A stretch of DNA of 64,000 bases, from NCBI RefSeq assembly GCF_030282825.1, contig NZ_JASTZU010000063.1, positions 434,001 to 498,000 of the forward strand, given 5' to 3'. This DNA is from Aquibacillus rhizosphaerae. GTDB taxonomy: Bacteria > Bacillota > Bacilli > Bacillales > Amphibacillaceae. The translations under genes and the position numbers were made by a program. This document shows, in pieces, positions 1 through 9,119 of this stretch (position 1 is its first letter; each line of letters opens with the position of its first letter). The notes under the pieces were generated by a model, which saw only the letters and a program-made list of their open reading frames with translations, was not told where the DNA came from and did not search any database.

Positions 1-1733
1 GTGATCCTTCTGTTGGTGAAGGTGCATCAACAACGTTTGATACACAGAGCACTTATGTAATTCCAGTTGACCCTGAAAATGGAAAATATATTTATATGGG
101 TGACAGGTGGAATGAGGGTAATTTAAGTGATTCTAGGTATGTTTGGTTGCCAATTGAATTTGGTCAAAATGATCAAATTTCATTGAAATGGTATGACGAG
201 TGGAATCTAGAATTACTAGATAGCATGTTTAAAGTAGAGGTTAATACGGAACTACCTGAAAAAGTTTCAATAGGTGAACGCCCAGATTTACCAAGTGTCG
301 TTAATGTAACCGCAAACGGTGAGCAAATAGATTCAGAAGTAACTTGGTCAATTAATTCTGGTGATTTTAACTTGCCGGGAACTGTGGAGGTTACTGGGAC
401 ATTATCTGATCTATCCAATAAAGAAATTAGAACAGATATTATGGTTGTTCCTGATAATGTTAAGTATTTTGCAAATGCAGGTGGTACGGAATCAAGCAAT
501 TACATGAAATGGTCTTCATATATGGAAGATACACGTATTAACAAAGATGTTATGGATCAACAGTATGACCCTGAAAACGGACAAACATGGGGGTATGTTG
601 GAAGTAATACAAGCGTATCTGTACACGGATCTGAAGATATCTTCTCTACTCTTAGATATCTGACTGATGGTGATGATATTACGTATAACTTTGAATTAGA
701 TAATGGAGATTATTCGGTTTACGTTGGGTTTTATGACCCATGGTTCAGTTCTGGTGGGACTAGAAGAGCGAATGTTCTCCTTAATGATGAATTAAAAACA
801 GAAGGTTATACCTTCACAAATAATTATGATGTCCTTGGCTATGGAAATCTAGAAATCACGGATGGATTACTTGATGTGACAGTTGCAAGAGATTCGAACC
901 AAGATCCTCAGGTTAGCTGGATTATGGTTGCGGAGAATATAGATGATGAAACTTCAGTTCCAGAAGATAAGAAATTAACTGAAGGCGAGACAGTTCAGGT
1001 AAGCGCTAATTCGACGATATCAATAGAAAATACAGATACCAAAATCAAACTACCAATTGACTTACCTGAAGGTACAACATTAACCGTTGAAAAAGCCGAA
1101 CCAGGTAATACAAGTGATCAGGGAATTGAATTAGCTGGAGATGTTTATACTTTTGATTTTAGCTTCCCTACAGGTTCAGAATCTTACAATGGAGATTATT
1201 TTTTAACTATGGGATATGATGCTACTGAATTCAATGCAGATGAGGTAGCGATATATTATTACAATGGCTCTACTGAAAAATGGGAGCGTCGTGGTGGAAA
1301 TGTTGTAGATGATACGGTCATATTAGCTGTTAATAGTTTCTCAACTTACGGAGTGTTTGCCGAGTTGGATAATGATGGTGAAGATGGCCAAGACGGCACA
1401 GACGGAGAAGATGGCCAAGACGGCACAGATGGTGAAGATGGCCAAGACGGCGCAGATGGTGAAGATGGCCAAGGCGGCACAGACGGAGAAGATGGCCAAG
1501 ACGGCACAGATGGAGAAGATGGCCAAGACGGCACAGATGGTGAAGATGGCCAAGACGGCGCAGATGGTCAAGACGGAGAAGTTGGTAATGATGATAAAAA
1601 CAAAAGCGATAATGAACTTCCTGAAACTGCAACAAATATGTTCAACTTACTTGTTTTTGGATCAATATTGTTACTAGCAGGGGCATTTATCTTCATCATT
1701 AGACGTAAAAAGACAGAAATTAATAAGCAGTAG
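1..1733 (+). CDS. LPxTG-anchored GH43 exo-beta-1,3-galactanase-like protein, C-terminal part (5' end outside window)
   Basis: The reading frame is open from base 3, so the start lies left of the window. The first visible residues (YVIPV, then YIYMGDRWN and SRYVWLPIEF) resemble the C-terminal blades of GH43 galactan 1,3-beta-galactosidases (subfamily 24 type); the catalytic residues are not in view. Then come a bacterial Ig-like segment (about 230-450), a CBM35/malectin-like beta-sandwich (about 460-950), a wall-proximal module ending in FSTYGVF (about 970-1365), a Gly-Asp-rich nine-residue repeat tract, the sorting motif LPETAT at 1617, a hydrophobic helix and an RRKK tail. Sortase should anchor it to peptidoglycan. 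It precedes a GH30 enzyme with the same C-terminal architecture. The expected activity is exo-release of galactose from beta-1,3-galactan backbones. The family call rests on a short piece, so subfamily is moderate confidence. Confidence 0.75.
   Translation, partial: DPSVGEGASTTFDTQSTYVIPVDPENGKYIYMGDRWNEGNLSDSRYVWLPIEFGQNDQISLKWYDEWNLELLDSMFKVEVNTELPEKVSIGERPDLPSVVNVTANGEQIDSEVTWSINSGDFNLPGTVEVTGTLSDLSNKEIRTDIMVVPDNVKYFANAGGTESSNYMKWSSYMEDTRINKDVMDQQYDPENGQTWGYVGSNTSVSVHGSEDIFSTLRYLTDGDDITYNFELDNGDYSVYVGFYDPWFSSGGTRRANVLLNDELKTEGYTFTNNYDVLGYGNLEITDGLLDVTVARDSNQDPQVSWIMVAENIDDETSVPEDKKLTEGETVQVSANSTISIENTDTKIKLPIDLPEGTTLTVEKAEPGNTSDQGIELAGDVYTFDFSFPTGSESYNGDYFLTMGYDATEFNADEVAIYYYNGSTEKWERRGGNVVDDTVILAVNSFSTYGVFAELDNDGEDGQDGTDGEDGQDGTDGEDGQDGADGEDGQGGTDGEDGQDGTDGEDGQDGTDGEDGQDGADGQDGEVGNDDKNKSDNELPETATNMFNLLVFGSILLLAGAFIFIIRRKKTEINKQ
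1377..1565 (+). repeat. Seven tandem 27-bp units coding a Gly-Asp-rich spacer
   Basis: Seven in-frame copies of a 27-base unit encode GEDGQDG followed by Thr-Asp or Ala-Asp; one copy has QGG instead of QDG. The copies are nearly identical at DNA level. The tract sits between the wall-proximal module and the LPETAT signal, so it probably acts as a flexible acidic stalk through the wall. Long non-stop frames on the other strand here are a by-product of the repeat. Confidence 0.95.
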
Positions 1734-1759
1734 AATATACAATACTTTTCTGATGATTA

Positions 1760-1853
1760 GGGTGACTCATAAGCTTAAAACTATTAATCTCAGTTTGTTC
1801 TTAATAGTTAGTGGTTAAAGAGTAGTTAAGCTTCTCACATTTGAGTCACCCGT
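1760..1853. repeat. 94-bp interrupted inverted repeat between the two wall-anchored enzymes
   Basis: The outer arms GGGTGACTCA (1760-1769) and TGAGTCACCC (1842-1851 region) are perfect complements. Inside them AAGCTTAA and AACTATTAA on the left also find complements on the right, where extra bases interrupt the pairing. No T-run follows, so this is not a classical terminator. It could be an mRNA-processing hairpin or a decayed miniature element; I see no clear target-site duplication. Confidence 0.6.
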
Positions 1854-1998
1854 CAACCTAATACTATTCCGTCTATGCTATTAATTCAGTTTTATTACAT
1901 CATTTGTTTAGATAAAAATGAGTTTAGATTGCTGTTGATAAAGGATGATAAATTTTTTGATAGTGTTCATTAAATATAATATAGAAAGGGTGCTTTAA

Positions 1999-4900
1999 GT
2001 GAAGCGATTTATTAGTAAGTTTTCTAAAAAGGCTATTGCACTAGGATCAATCGTTGTTCTTTCATTAGGACTCGTTACTCCCGCAACAACAACAGTTCAA
2101 GCAAAGGAAGCTGTATTAAGTACTGCCGATAAAACAGTAAAGTTGGATCCTAGTTATCAACAGGAATCATTTGATGGATGGGGAACAGCTTTAGTATGGT
2201 TTGCAAATGTTACAGGAGGTTGGCCTGATGAGATTCGTACAGAATTAGCTGATGCCTTATTTGGGGAAGACGGCTTAAACTTAAATATAGCACGCTATAA
2301 TATTGGTGGTGGAGATGCACCGGAAACAGAGCCGTATATGCGCCCAGGTGGAGCTGTACCTGGCTACTGGAATAGACCAGTTGAGTTTGATCCACCCGAG
2401 GATGCTGACGAAGATTGGGAAGAACAAGAAGACTGGTGGAACCCAGATGATCCAGATCACTGGAATTGGGATGCAGATGCCAATCAACAATGGTGGTTAG
2501 AAGCTGCTAAGGCACATGGAGCAGACAAGTTTGAAGCATTTGCAAACTCACCGCCATATTTCATGACGCAAAGTGGTTATACATCTGGGAACTGGGATTC
2601 AACCCAAGATAATATACAAGCCGATAAATATGTAGAATTTTCAACATATTTAACACGCGTAGTTAATCACTTACAAGATGATTTGGATATTGAAATTCAA
2701 ACGTTATCTCCAGTAAATGAACCGAATACAAATTATTGGGGAGCACAAGGGAGACAAGAAGGTGCTCATTGGGATCCGTCTTCTCAAGCAAAAATCATTA
2801 ATGAAGTTGCTAAGAGAATAGAAGAATTAAATCTGGATACGGTGATTTCTGCGATGGATGAAACTAATCCATCAACATTCAGGGGAAACTGGTCCAATTA
2901 TGATACAGCAACAAAAGAAAATGTTGGGCAAATGAATGTGCATACGTATGGGACTGGAGGGCGTACAGCGGTACGTGATCTTGCAAAAATTGAAGATAAG
3001 CGTCTTTGGATGTCTGAGGTTGATTTAGGACCAAGTGGCATTCCGCAGGATTTTGACAATATCGAACCAGGTCTTGCTTTATCTGAACGTATTACCTCAG
3101 ACATTACTAACTTAGAGCCTTCCGCATGGGTGCTATGGCAAGCGATTGAAGACCAAGTAAACATGAATGCAGAAAATGAAAATATGAATTGGGGTCTAAT
3201 CCATGTTGATTTTCAACCAGAAAATTTTGAAGGATTAGAGTGGCACAAGAATAAAAAGTATTATGCAATGGGGAACTATACGAAGTTTATCCGCCCAGGA
3301 CATCATATTATTAACTCTGACAGTTCGGATACACTTGCTGCAATGGATAAAGAAGGCGATAAAGTAGTTGTAGTGTATACAAATCAATCGAATGAATCAG
3401 AAGTTGTTGATTTTGATTTGTCTGGTTTTGAAACAATTGGTGAATCTGCTTCAGCAACACCTTATGTAACTTCAGGGCAAGACAATATTGCACAAAAAGA
3501 AGCAATTGCCGTCACAGATGACCGCTTATCAGCGACAGTGGGTGCAAAATCAATTACGACATTTGTTATCTCCGATGTATCTGGTGTTGAAAATGATGCT
3601 AGTTATCTACAAGAAGATAAGGAATTTAAAATTATTAACAAGCATAGTAACAAAGCAATGGATTTAGATGAAGATGGAACTTCCGTCGTGCAAAATGCAA
3701 ACAATCGCAATGCAGACAACCAGGAGTGGTCATTTAGAAAAGTATCAGATGGATATACAAATAAAGAAACATATAAGATCATTAGTGCTTCTGGAGATGT
3801 ACTAACAAATGATAATGGCTCTGCTGTATTAGCCATTGATGAAAATCTAGATACACAACTTTGGACATTGTCTACCACTAGCACAGAATACACGTTTATA
3901 AATGAAGACAGTGGAAGACTACTAGAGGTTGGTGGTCAATCAACTGACGATGGCGCTTCTATTGGATTATGGACAGCTAACTCTGGTAACAACCAGGCTT
4001 GGTATGTGGTAGAAGCTGGAGTAACAAGTGTTGAGTCGGTTCATGTCTGGACAACGCCTGGACAAGCACCAGTACTGCCAACAAAAGTAAATGCTAGCTA
4101 TAGTGACGGGGAAACAGTTGAAATAGAAGTAGAATGGGACGAAATGGATGCTGGACAATATGCTGAAGCTGGTGAATTTGTTGTGGAAGGAACTATTACA
4201 GATTCATCTGTAAAAGCAGAAGCAATTGTTTCAGTTAGTGAGATTGTAAGTATTGTAGACGAAAAAGTCAAAACTGTCCCTGGTATTGCTCCAACACTAC
4301 CTACTGAAGTAACAGCAAATCTAGGTACTGGATCACAAGTGACCGTACCAGTTAGCTGGGATGAAATGGATGAGAGCGAATATGCTGACTTAGGTCAGTT
4401 TACTGTGACAGGTAGTGTTGAAGGAACAGATGTCGAGGCTATCACTTATGTAAAGGTAGCTGAACGTGCAAATACAAACCTGGCATTAGATGCGAATCCA
4501 AGTGCTTCTTTTACAGGGGAATGGGATAGTGTGGATCGCATTAACGATGGTGATTACTCAAGTAATCGCTGGACAAACTGGATTTCTGGCGAATGGAGAG
4601 CAAGTGATTGGGTAGCGCTTGACTTTGGTGAAGAAAAATCCATCTCAGAAGTTAAGTTCACTTTCTATGATGATGAAGGTGGAACAAGACCGCCTGAATC
4701 TCTCTATTTAGAGTATTGGGATGAATCTGAATGGGTGGAGATTCCAGGTACACAACTAGATGTAGAAGCTGAAGATGAGGCAACATTAACTTTTGATAGA
4801 GTAACGACTTCTCAAGTTAGAGTTCAAATGGATGCTATGCCAGATACATGTATTGCAATTGTAGAAATGGAAGTAATAGGCATAGGCGATGTTCCGGTTT

Positions 4901-5988
4901 CAAGTAGTGATGCTTCCCTTTCAAACATCCTTGTAACTGGTGAGGCGTTAGCAGACTTTGACTCTGGTAAACTAACTTATGACGTAGAGTTAGCTACAGG
5001 TACTACAGAAGTACCAACAGTAGAAGTAGTACCAACAGATCTATTTGCGACATATGAAGTTGCTTTACCGAATGATCTACCAGGAGATGCTTTGGTTACA
5101 GTAACTTCTGATGATGAATCTACTACAGAGACGTATACTATTCATTTCACACTGGAAAATAATGATGAAATAGTAGACAAGGCGGCGTTGTCCGATAAAA
5201 CAAAGCTGGCAGAAGAATTAGATGAAGGAAGCTATACAGAAGCTAGTTGGTCAAACCTTCTTACTGATTTGGATAATGCGCAACAAGTACTCGATGATGC
5301 GAGTGCTACACAATCCGAAGTAGATCAAGCGATAGATTCATTGCAAACGGCAATGGACAGTTTGGTAGTGATAGAAGACAAAGAAATTTCCGTTGGTGAG
5401 ACAAATCAAGTATTCGCTGGTACAACGGTATCTATAGAAAATACGGATACTAAAATTAAATTGCCAGCAGACTTACCAGAAGGAACGACACTTATGGTTG
5501 AAAAAGAAGAATTAGGTAATACAAGTGAACAAGGAATTGAAATCGCAGGCGATGTTTTTACATTTACTTTTAGCTTCCCAACAGGTTCAGAATCTTACAC
5601 AGGAGATTATCTTCTAACTATGGGATATGATGAAAATGACGTTGAATCAGATGAGGTAGCAATATATTACTTCAACGAATCAAATGAAAATTGGGAAAAC
5701 AAAGGCGGAAAAGTTGAAGATGGTATAATCAAATTAACCGTTAACCACTTCTCCACTTACGGTGTGTTTGCAGAAGTGGATACAGATGTCTCAGACGGCC
5801 AAGACGGTGTAAATAGTGGAGAGGAAAAAGAAGAAATAACTGACCAATATGAAAAGAATGTGGAAAAAGGATCTGGTGATGAATTGCCAGAAACTGCTAC
5901 ATCAACCTATAATTTTTTGGTAGTTGGTTTGTTACTTCTAACTTCAGGAGCAACATTTATCTTTATTCAAAGACGAAAAAAAGTATAA
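1999..5988 (+). CDS. LPxTG-anchored GH30 endo-beta-1,6-galactanase-like protein
   Basis: 1329 residues starting at GTG after GAAAGGG. Signal peptide about 1-36. GH30 catalytic domain about 45-520: the acid/base is probably Glu241 in SPVNEPNTNYW and the nucleophile Glu340 in WMSEVDLG; the stretch after NEPN resembles GH30 subfamily 5 beta-1,6-galactanases. Then follow a ricin-B-like lectin domain (536-674), two Ig-like Big_4-type domains (679-825), an F5/8-type (CBM32-like) domain (825-964), a cadherin-like beta-sandwich (969-1053), a FIVAR helix bundle (1058-1131), the wall-proximal module ending in HFSTYGVF (1131-1261), and LPETAT at 1296 with a membrane helix and RRKKV tail. It would cut beta-1,6-galactan side chains of arabinogalactan at the cell surface. 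It lies downstream of the GH43 galactanase and upstream of a sugar importer. GH30 is firm; exact substrate is inferred. Confidence 0.88.
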   Translation: MKRFISKFSKKAIALGSIVVLSLGLVTPATTTVQAKEAVLSTADKTVKLDPSYQQESFDGWGTALVWFANVTGGWPDEIRTELADALFGEDGLNLNIARYNIGGGDAPETEPYMRPGGAVPGYWNRPVEFDPPEDADEDWEEQEDWWNPDDPDHWNWDADANQQWWLEAAKAHGADKFEAFANSPPYFMTQSGYTSGNWDSTQDNIQADKYVEFSTYLTRVVNHLQDDLDIEIQTLSPVNEPNTNYWGAQGRQEGAHWDPSSQAKIINEVAKRIEELNLDTVISAMDETNPSTFRGNWSNYDTATKENVGQMNVHTYGTGGRTAVRDLAKIEDKRLWMSEVDLGPSGIPQDFDNIEPGLALSERITSDITNLEPSAWVLWQAIEDQVNMNAENENMNWGLIHVDFQPENFEGLEWHKNKKYYAMGNYTKFIRPGHHIINSDSSDTLAAMDKEGDKVVVVYTNQSNESEVVDFDLSGFETIGESASATPYVTSGQDNIAQKEAIAVTDDRLSATVGAKSITTFVISDVSGVENDASYLQEDKEFKIINKHSNKAMDLDEDGTSVVQNANNRNADNQEWSFRKVSDGYTNKETYKIISASGDVLTNDNGSAVLAIDENLDTQLWTLSTTSTEYTFINEDSGRLLEVGGQSTDDGASIGLWTANSGNNQAWYVVEAGVTSVESVHVWTTPGQAPVLPTKVNASYSDGETVEIEVEWDEMDAGQYAEAGEFVVEGTITDSSVKAEAIVSVSEIVSIVDEKVKTVPGIAPTLPTEVTANLGTGSQVTVPVSWDEMDESEYADLGQFTVTGSVEGTDVEAITYVKVAERANTNLALDANPSASFTGEWDSVDRINDGDYSSNRWTNWISGEWRASDWVALDFGEEKSISEVKFTFYDDEGGTRPPESLYLEYWDESEWVEIPGTQLDVEAEDEATLTFDRVTTSQVRVQMDAMPDTCIAIVEMEVIGIGDVPVSSSDASLSNILVTGEALADFDSGKLTYDVELATGTTEVPTVEVVPTDLFATYEVALPNDLPGDALVTVTSDDESTTETYTIHFTLENNDEIVDKAALSDKTKLAEELDEGSYTEASWSNLLTDLDNAQQVLDDASATQSEVDQAIDSLQTAMDSLVVIEDKEISVGETNQVFAGTTVSIENTDTKIKLPADLPEGTTLMVEKEELGNTSEQGIEIAGDVFTFTFSFPTGSESYTGDYLLTMGYDENDVESDEVAIYYFNESNENWENKGGKVEDGIIKLTVNHFSTYGVFAEVDTDVSDGQDGVNSGEEKEEITDQYEKNVEKGSGDELPETATSTYNFLVVGLLLLTSGATFIFIQRRKKV

Positions 5989-6187
5989 GAAGTGCTAAAA
6001 TGAACCTTTCTTCTTACGAAGTTACCGAAACTAATGATGGCACAGAAGTATTACTAAGCGAAGATTAATTAGAGATGTCAAGTTCAAATATTTGTAGAAG
6101 AGCTTAGGATTAAAGGCAATGCAAATTGTCAAAGCACTGGGGGAAATGTTACTAGAACAAATTTGAAATGAACAAAAGGTTAAATGA
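5989..6187 (+). other. Gene-poor stretch with a possible coding relic
   Basis: A short frame from 6001 (22 codons, ending at 6068) and another from about 6119 (MQIVKALGEM, ending at 6165) follow the galactanase. The second reads like the end of a larger protein, but I cannot assign a family. No credible ribosome site precedes either. Probably non-functional. Confidence 0.25.
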
Positions 6188-6226
6188 AAAAATAGTAATC
6201 ATTCATTGAATGGTTACTATTTTTCA
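6188..6226 (+). terminator. Rho-independent terminator of the galactanase transcript
   Basis: A 17-base stem (6188-6204 with 6208-6224, one G-U pair) with a 3-base loop, A-rich 5' side and T-run 3' side. The symmetrical A/T flanks make it potentially bidirectional. Confidence 0.85.
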
Positions 6227-6447
6227 TACTTTCTGGCTTTTATAAAAGTGTCACATCATTTTTTTACTAAAAATCAATCCTGAGAGGTACTGCTTCTAGT
6301 GCGCTAATTTACAATTGCCATTATTAAATACATTGGTAAAAAAAATTACTATTGTAGTAAAAAAATTTTCTATTCAGTTCCACGAGTCTTTATTAAAATT
6401 ACGTTAAGCCAAGTTAATAGGGAAAAAATAGAACAGGGGGAGGCTGT

Positions 6448-7083
6448 ATGGATTTGCAAGGTGGTTGGTCAGGTGGAATTTTCCGGATTTGTGAGTGGAT
6501 TTATCGGTTAGCGTATCTTAACTTATTATGGATACTTTTTACTTTAGTGGGTTTTATCATTGTTGGGCTTGGACCCTCAACGTTAGCGATGTATTCAATT
6601 ATGAGAAAATGGATGAATGGTGAAGAAGAATTTTCATTGTTCCATACTTTCTTTGCTTATTATAAACAAGAGTTTAAACAAGCAAATGTAATTGGATTGG
6701 TTTTAGTTACCTGTGGAGTATTTATTTTAATTGATCTGAGCTTGTTAGGTTCGTTTGACGGTCCTTTTCAATTTTTAATATTAGGTAGTTTTACTACTGT
6801 TTTTATCTTGTATTTGTTAGTTATGCTTTATATATTCCCAGTTGTGGTTAATTTCAAAAACACTACATTTGAGCACTTCAAATCGGCATTGATAATCGCC
6901 ATTTCTTTTCCAATTCAAACATTAATCATGGGAGTAGCTGTCATTTCGGTATTATTTATCTGTTTGGTATTTCCTGCTATTGCGTTTCTCTATTTAGGAA
7001 GTGGACTTAGCTTCATTACAATGTTCTTTTCTAAGCACTTATTTAAGAAGATTAGTCATCAGCCAGTAGTAATAGCTAAATAA
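6448..7083 (+). CDS. yesL: YesL-like DUF624 membrane protein
   Basis: 211 residues after a strong GGGGGAGG ribosome site. Hydrophobic segments near 20-45, 85-105, 110-135, 145-170 and 175-195 predict a polytopic membrane protein. The N-terminal pattern (a Trp/Gly-rich start, then a long helix ending GLGPSTLAMY and a basic K-W loop) is typical of DUF624/YesL. Members sit beside oligosaccharide ABC importers and YesMN regulators, as here; the biochemical role is unknown. It ends one base before a cre-like operator. Confidence 0.85.
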   Translation: MDLQGGWSGGIFRICEWIYRLAYLNLLWILFTLVGFIIVGLGPSTLAMYSIMRKWMNGEEEFSLFHTFFAYYKQEFKQANVIGLVLVTCGVFILIDLSLLGSFDGPFQFLILGSFTTVFILYLLVMLYIFPVVVNFKNTTFEHFKSALIIAISFPIQTLIMGVAVISVLFICLVFPAIAFLYLGSGLSFITMFFSKHLFKKISHQPVVIAK

Positions 7084-7097
7084 TGATAGCGCTATCA
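7084..7097. promoter_or_regulatory. CcpA-type cre operator
   Basis: A perfect 14-base palindrome, TGATAGCGCTATCA, matching every fixed position of the Bacillus cre consensus TGWNANCGNTNWCA. It lies directly after the yesL stop and 70 bases before the permease start. It suggests carbon catabolite repression of the importer. LacI-family regulators other than CcpA bind similar palindromes and cannot be excluded. Confidence 0.75.
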
Positions 7098-7166
7098 AAT
7101 AACTGTGAAGCAATTTACTTTGGGTTTCTAACCTATTTGTGAAATACAAAAAATGAGGTGAAACAA

Positions 7167-8111
7167 ATGAAAGAAAATGTAGAAGTGGGGTCTGGTCTTA
7201 AGAGGCTACCGAAAGCGAAGTTCAAAAAAACAAAAATTGAACGTAATGAAAATATAGCGGGTGCTTTATTCGTATCACCAATGTTACTTGGAGTTTCAGT
7301 CATCGTTTTATTTCCAATCATAGCGACCTTTATTCTTAGCTTTGCTGATTGGAAGTTTGTGCAAGGTTTGGACCAATTGCAGTGGGTAGGCTTTCAAAAC
7401 TTCAAAGAGTTGTTAGGGGATGACATATTTGTAAAGTCACTAATTAACAATGGTATATTTATTTTAACAGTCCCTTTAACAATGGCTTTCTCAATTTTTC
7501 TCGCCATTATCATTGATAAGCATGTTTATATGAAAGATTATTTCAAAGTTGCCTTCTTTATGCCTTATATATCAAACGTAGTAGCGATTGCAATTGTATG
7601 GCAAGTATTGTTTCATCCATCCGCAGGGCCAATAAACCAAGTCCTTATGTCTATAGGGATTGATAACCCACCGACTTGGATAGCTGATCCTAATTTCGCT
7701 TTAATATCTGTTATGTTAATCCATATATGGATATCTATAGGTTTTAACTTAATTATTTATATTGCTGGTCTCCAATCAATTCCAAAAGAATTATATGAAG
7801 CGGCAGAAATGGACGGAGCAAATGCGTGGTATAAATTCAGAAATATTACTTTACCTTTGATTTCTCCAACCTCATTTTTCTTGCTAGTAACTGGGATCAT
7901 TGCTACTTTCAAAGTGTTTGATTTGATTGCTGTATTGACTGCTGGTGGTCCATTGCATTCAACTTCGATGCTTGTTTGGCACTTGTATGAAACTGCCTTT
8001 ATCAACTTAGAAATCGGCTATGCTTCAGCAATAGCGGTAATACTATTCCTTTTCGTATTCCTAATTACAGCTTTGCAGTGGTTAGGGCAGAAAAAATGGG
8101 TTAATTATTAA
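7167..8111 (+). CDS. ABC sugar importer permease, first subunit (LplB/UgpA type)
   Basis: The ATG at 7167 is preferred because GAGGTG sits six bases upstream; the GTG at 7158 lies inside that site. The protein (314 residues) has a basic cytoplasmic N-terminus, then about six membrane helices starting near residue 30. The cytoplasmic EAA loop (ELYEAAEMDGAN, then LPLISP) that contacts the ATPase is intact. It pairs with the next permease, 15 bases downstream, and the lipoprotein binding protein. Substrate is probably a galactan- or arabinogalactan-derived oligosaccharide, judged from the neighbouring enzymes only. Confidence 0.93.
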   Translation: MKENVEVGSGLKRLPKAKFKKTKIERNENIAGALFVSPMLLGVSVIVLFPIIATFILSFADWKFVQGLDQLQWVGFQNFKELLGDDIFVKSLINNGIFILTVPLTMAFSIFLAIIIDKHVYMKDYFKVAFFMPYISNVVAIAIVWQVLFHPSAGPINQVLMSIGIDNPPTWIADPNFALISVMLIHIWISIGFNLIIYIAGLQSIPKELYEAAEMDGANAWYKFRNITLPLISPTSFFLLVTGIIATFKVFDLIAVLTAGGPLHSTSMLVWHLYETAFINLEIGYASAIAVILFLFVFLITALQWLGQKKWVNY

Positions 8112-8126
8112 AGGGGGGACAAACAG

Positions 8127-8966
8127 ATGAATAGCTTAAAACATATTAACATAAAAAAAATTATTGTAACCATTGTAATGTTCTTTTGTAGTATTGCTTT
8201 TTTACTACCGTTTATATGGATGCTCTCCACTTCCTTCAAGATTGAAGGAGATGTGTTCACGTTCCCAATTCAATGGATTCCGGATACTTGGAATATGATA
8301 AATAACTATAACGAAGTTTGGTTTGGTGACTATCCATTTTATTTATATTATTGGAACTCGATTAAAGTAGCAGTATTAACCACATTGGTATCGTGTGTGG
8401 TTTCATCGCTTGCGGCTTATGGATTTTCGAAGATTCGCTTTCCAGCAGGAAGTTGGTTATTCCTAATTGTATTAGCGACTTATATGGTCCCGCCACAGGC
8501 TAGCTTAGTACCACAATTTCTTTTGTTTAGAAGTATTGGCTTATTTGATAGTCATTTAGGATTAATTTTACTAGGAAGTTTTAGTGTTCTTGGTACGTTC
8601 ATGTTGCGTCAATTCTTTATGGGTGTTCATACAGACCTTATTGATGCTGCTAAGATTGATGGCGCGGGACACTGGAAGATTTTTTGGAAAATTGCATTAC
8701 CAATTGTTCGTCCAGCTGTTGCTACTTATGCAATACTAAGATTTATTTGGACATGGAACGATTATCAAAATCCACTGATTTTCTTGAGAACAGATGAATT
8801 ATATACGATTCCATTAGCGTTGCAAAAGTTTACAACGATCAATGGTGAATTTTATACATTAATAATGGCGGGGGCAGTCTCTGCTATTTTGCCACTATTA
8901 ATCGTCTTTATAATCGGACAAAAACATGTAATTGAAGGTATTGCTCTTGGGGGAGTTAAGGGTTAG
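8127..8966 (+). CDS. ABC sugar importer permease, second subunit (LplC/UgpE/MalG type)
   Basis: 279 residues after AAGGGGGG. Six predicted membrane helices, with the EAA loop at DLIDAAKIDGAG followed by LPIVRP and an FIWTWNDYQNPL segment typical of the MalG-like subunit. It forms the translocation pore with the preceding permease. The gap to that gene is 15 bases, indicating one operon. No ATP-binding gene is nearby. Confidence 0.93.
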   Translation: MNSLKHINIKKIIVTIVMFFCSIAFLLPFIWMLSTSFKIEGDVFTFPIQWIPDTWNMINNYNEVWFGDYPFYLYYWNSIKVAVLTTLVSCVVSSLAAYGFSKIRFPAGSWLFLIVLATYMVPPQASLVPQFLLFRSIGLFDSHLGLILLGSFSVLGTFMLRQFFMGVHTDLIDAAKIDGAGHWKIFWKIALPIVRPAVATYAILRFIWTWNDYQNPLIFLRTDELYTIPLALQKFTTINGEFYTLIMAGAVSAILPLLIVFIIGQKHVIEGIALGGVKG

Positions 8967-9119
8967 TAGTAGGGATAACGTAATGTCAATTTTTTTACTA
9001 TATAGGTAAAAATAGTTTTATTCCAAGATTTTTAAATTTGTTACAATCCTAATGTAAAGGCTTACATAAATTGCGGCTATTTGTCTCGATTTATGCTAAA
9101 ATTAAAGGGGGTATAGTTC

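Noticed and set aside
1377-1565. CRISPR-like array
   Set aside because: Repeats are directly adjacent, coding and in frame, with no spacers.
1330-1677. Several long open frames on both strands over the Gly-Asp repeat
   Set aside because: They arise because the 27-base repeat lacks stop codons in other frames; they have no ribosome sites and give repetitive, unnatural products.
1975-1980. TATAAT as the -10 box of the GH30 gene
   Set aside because: A start of transcription there would leave almost no leader before the ribosome site, and no -35 box lies at proper spacing.
9097-9102. TAAAAT as the -10 box of the binding-protein gene
   Set aside because: It would put the transcription start inside the ribosome site.
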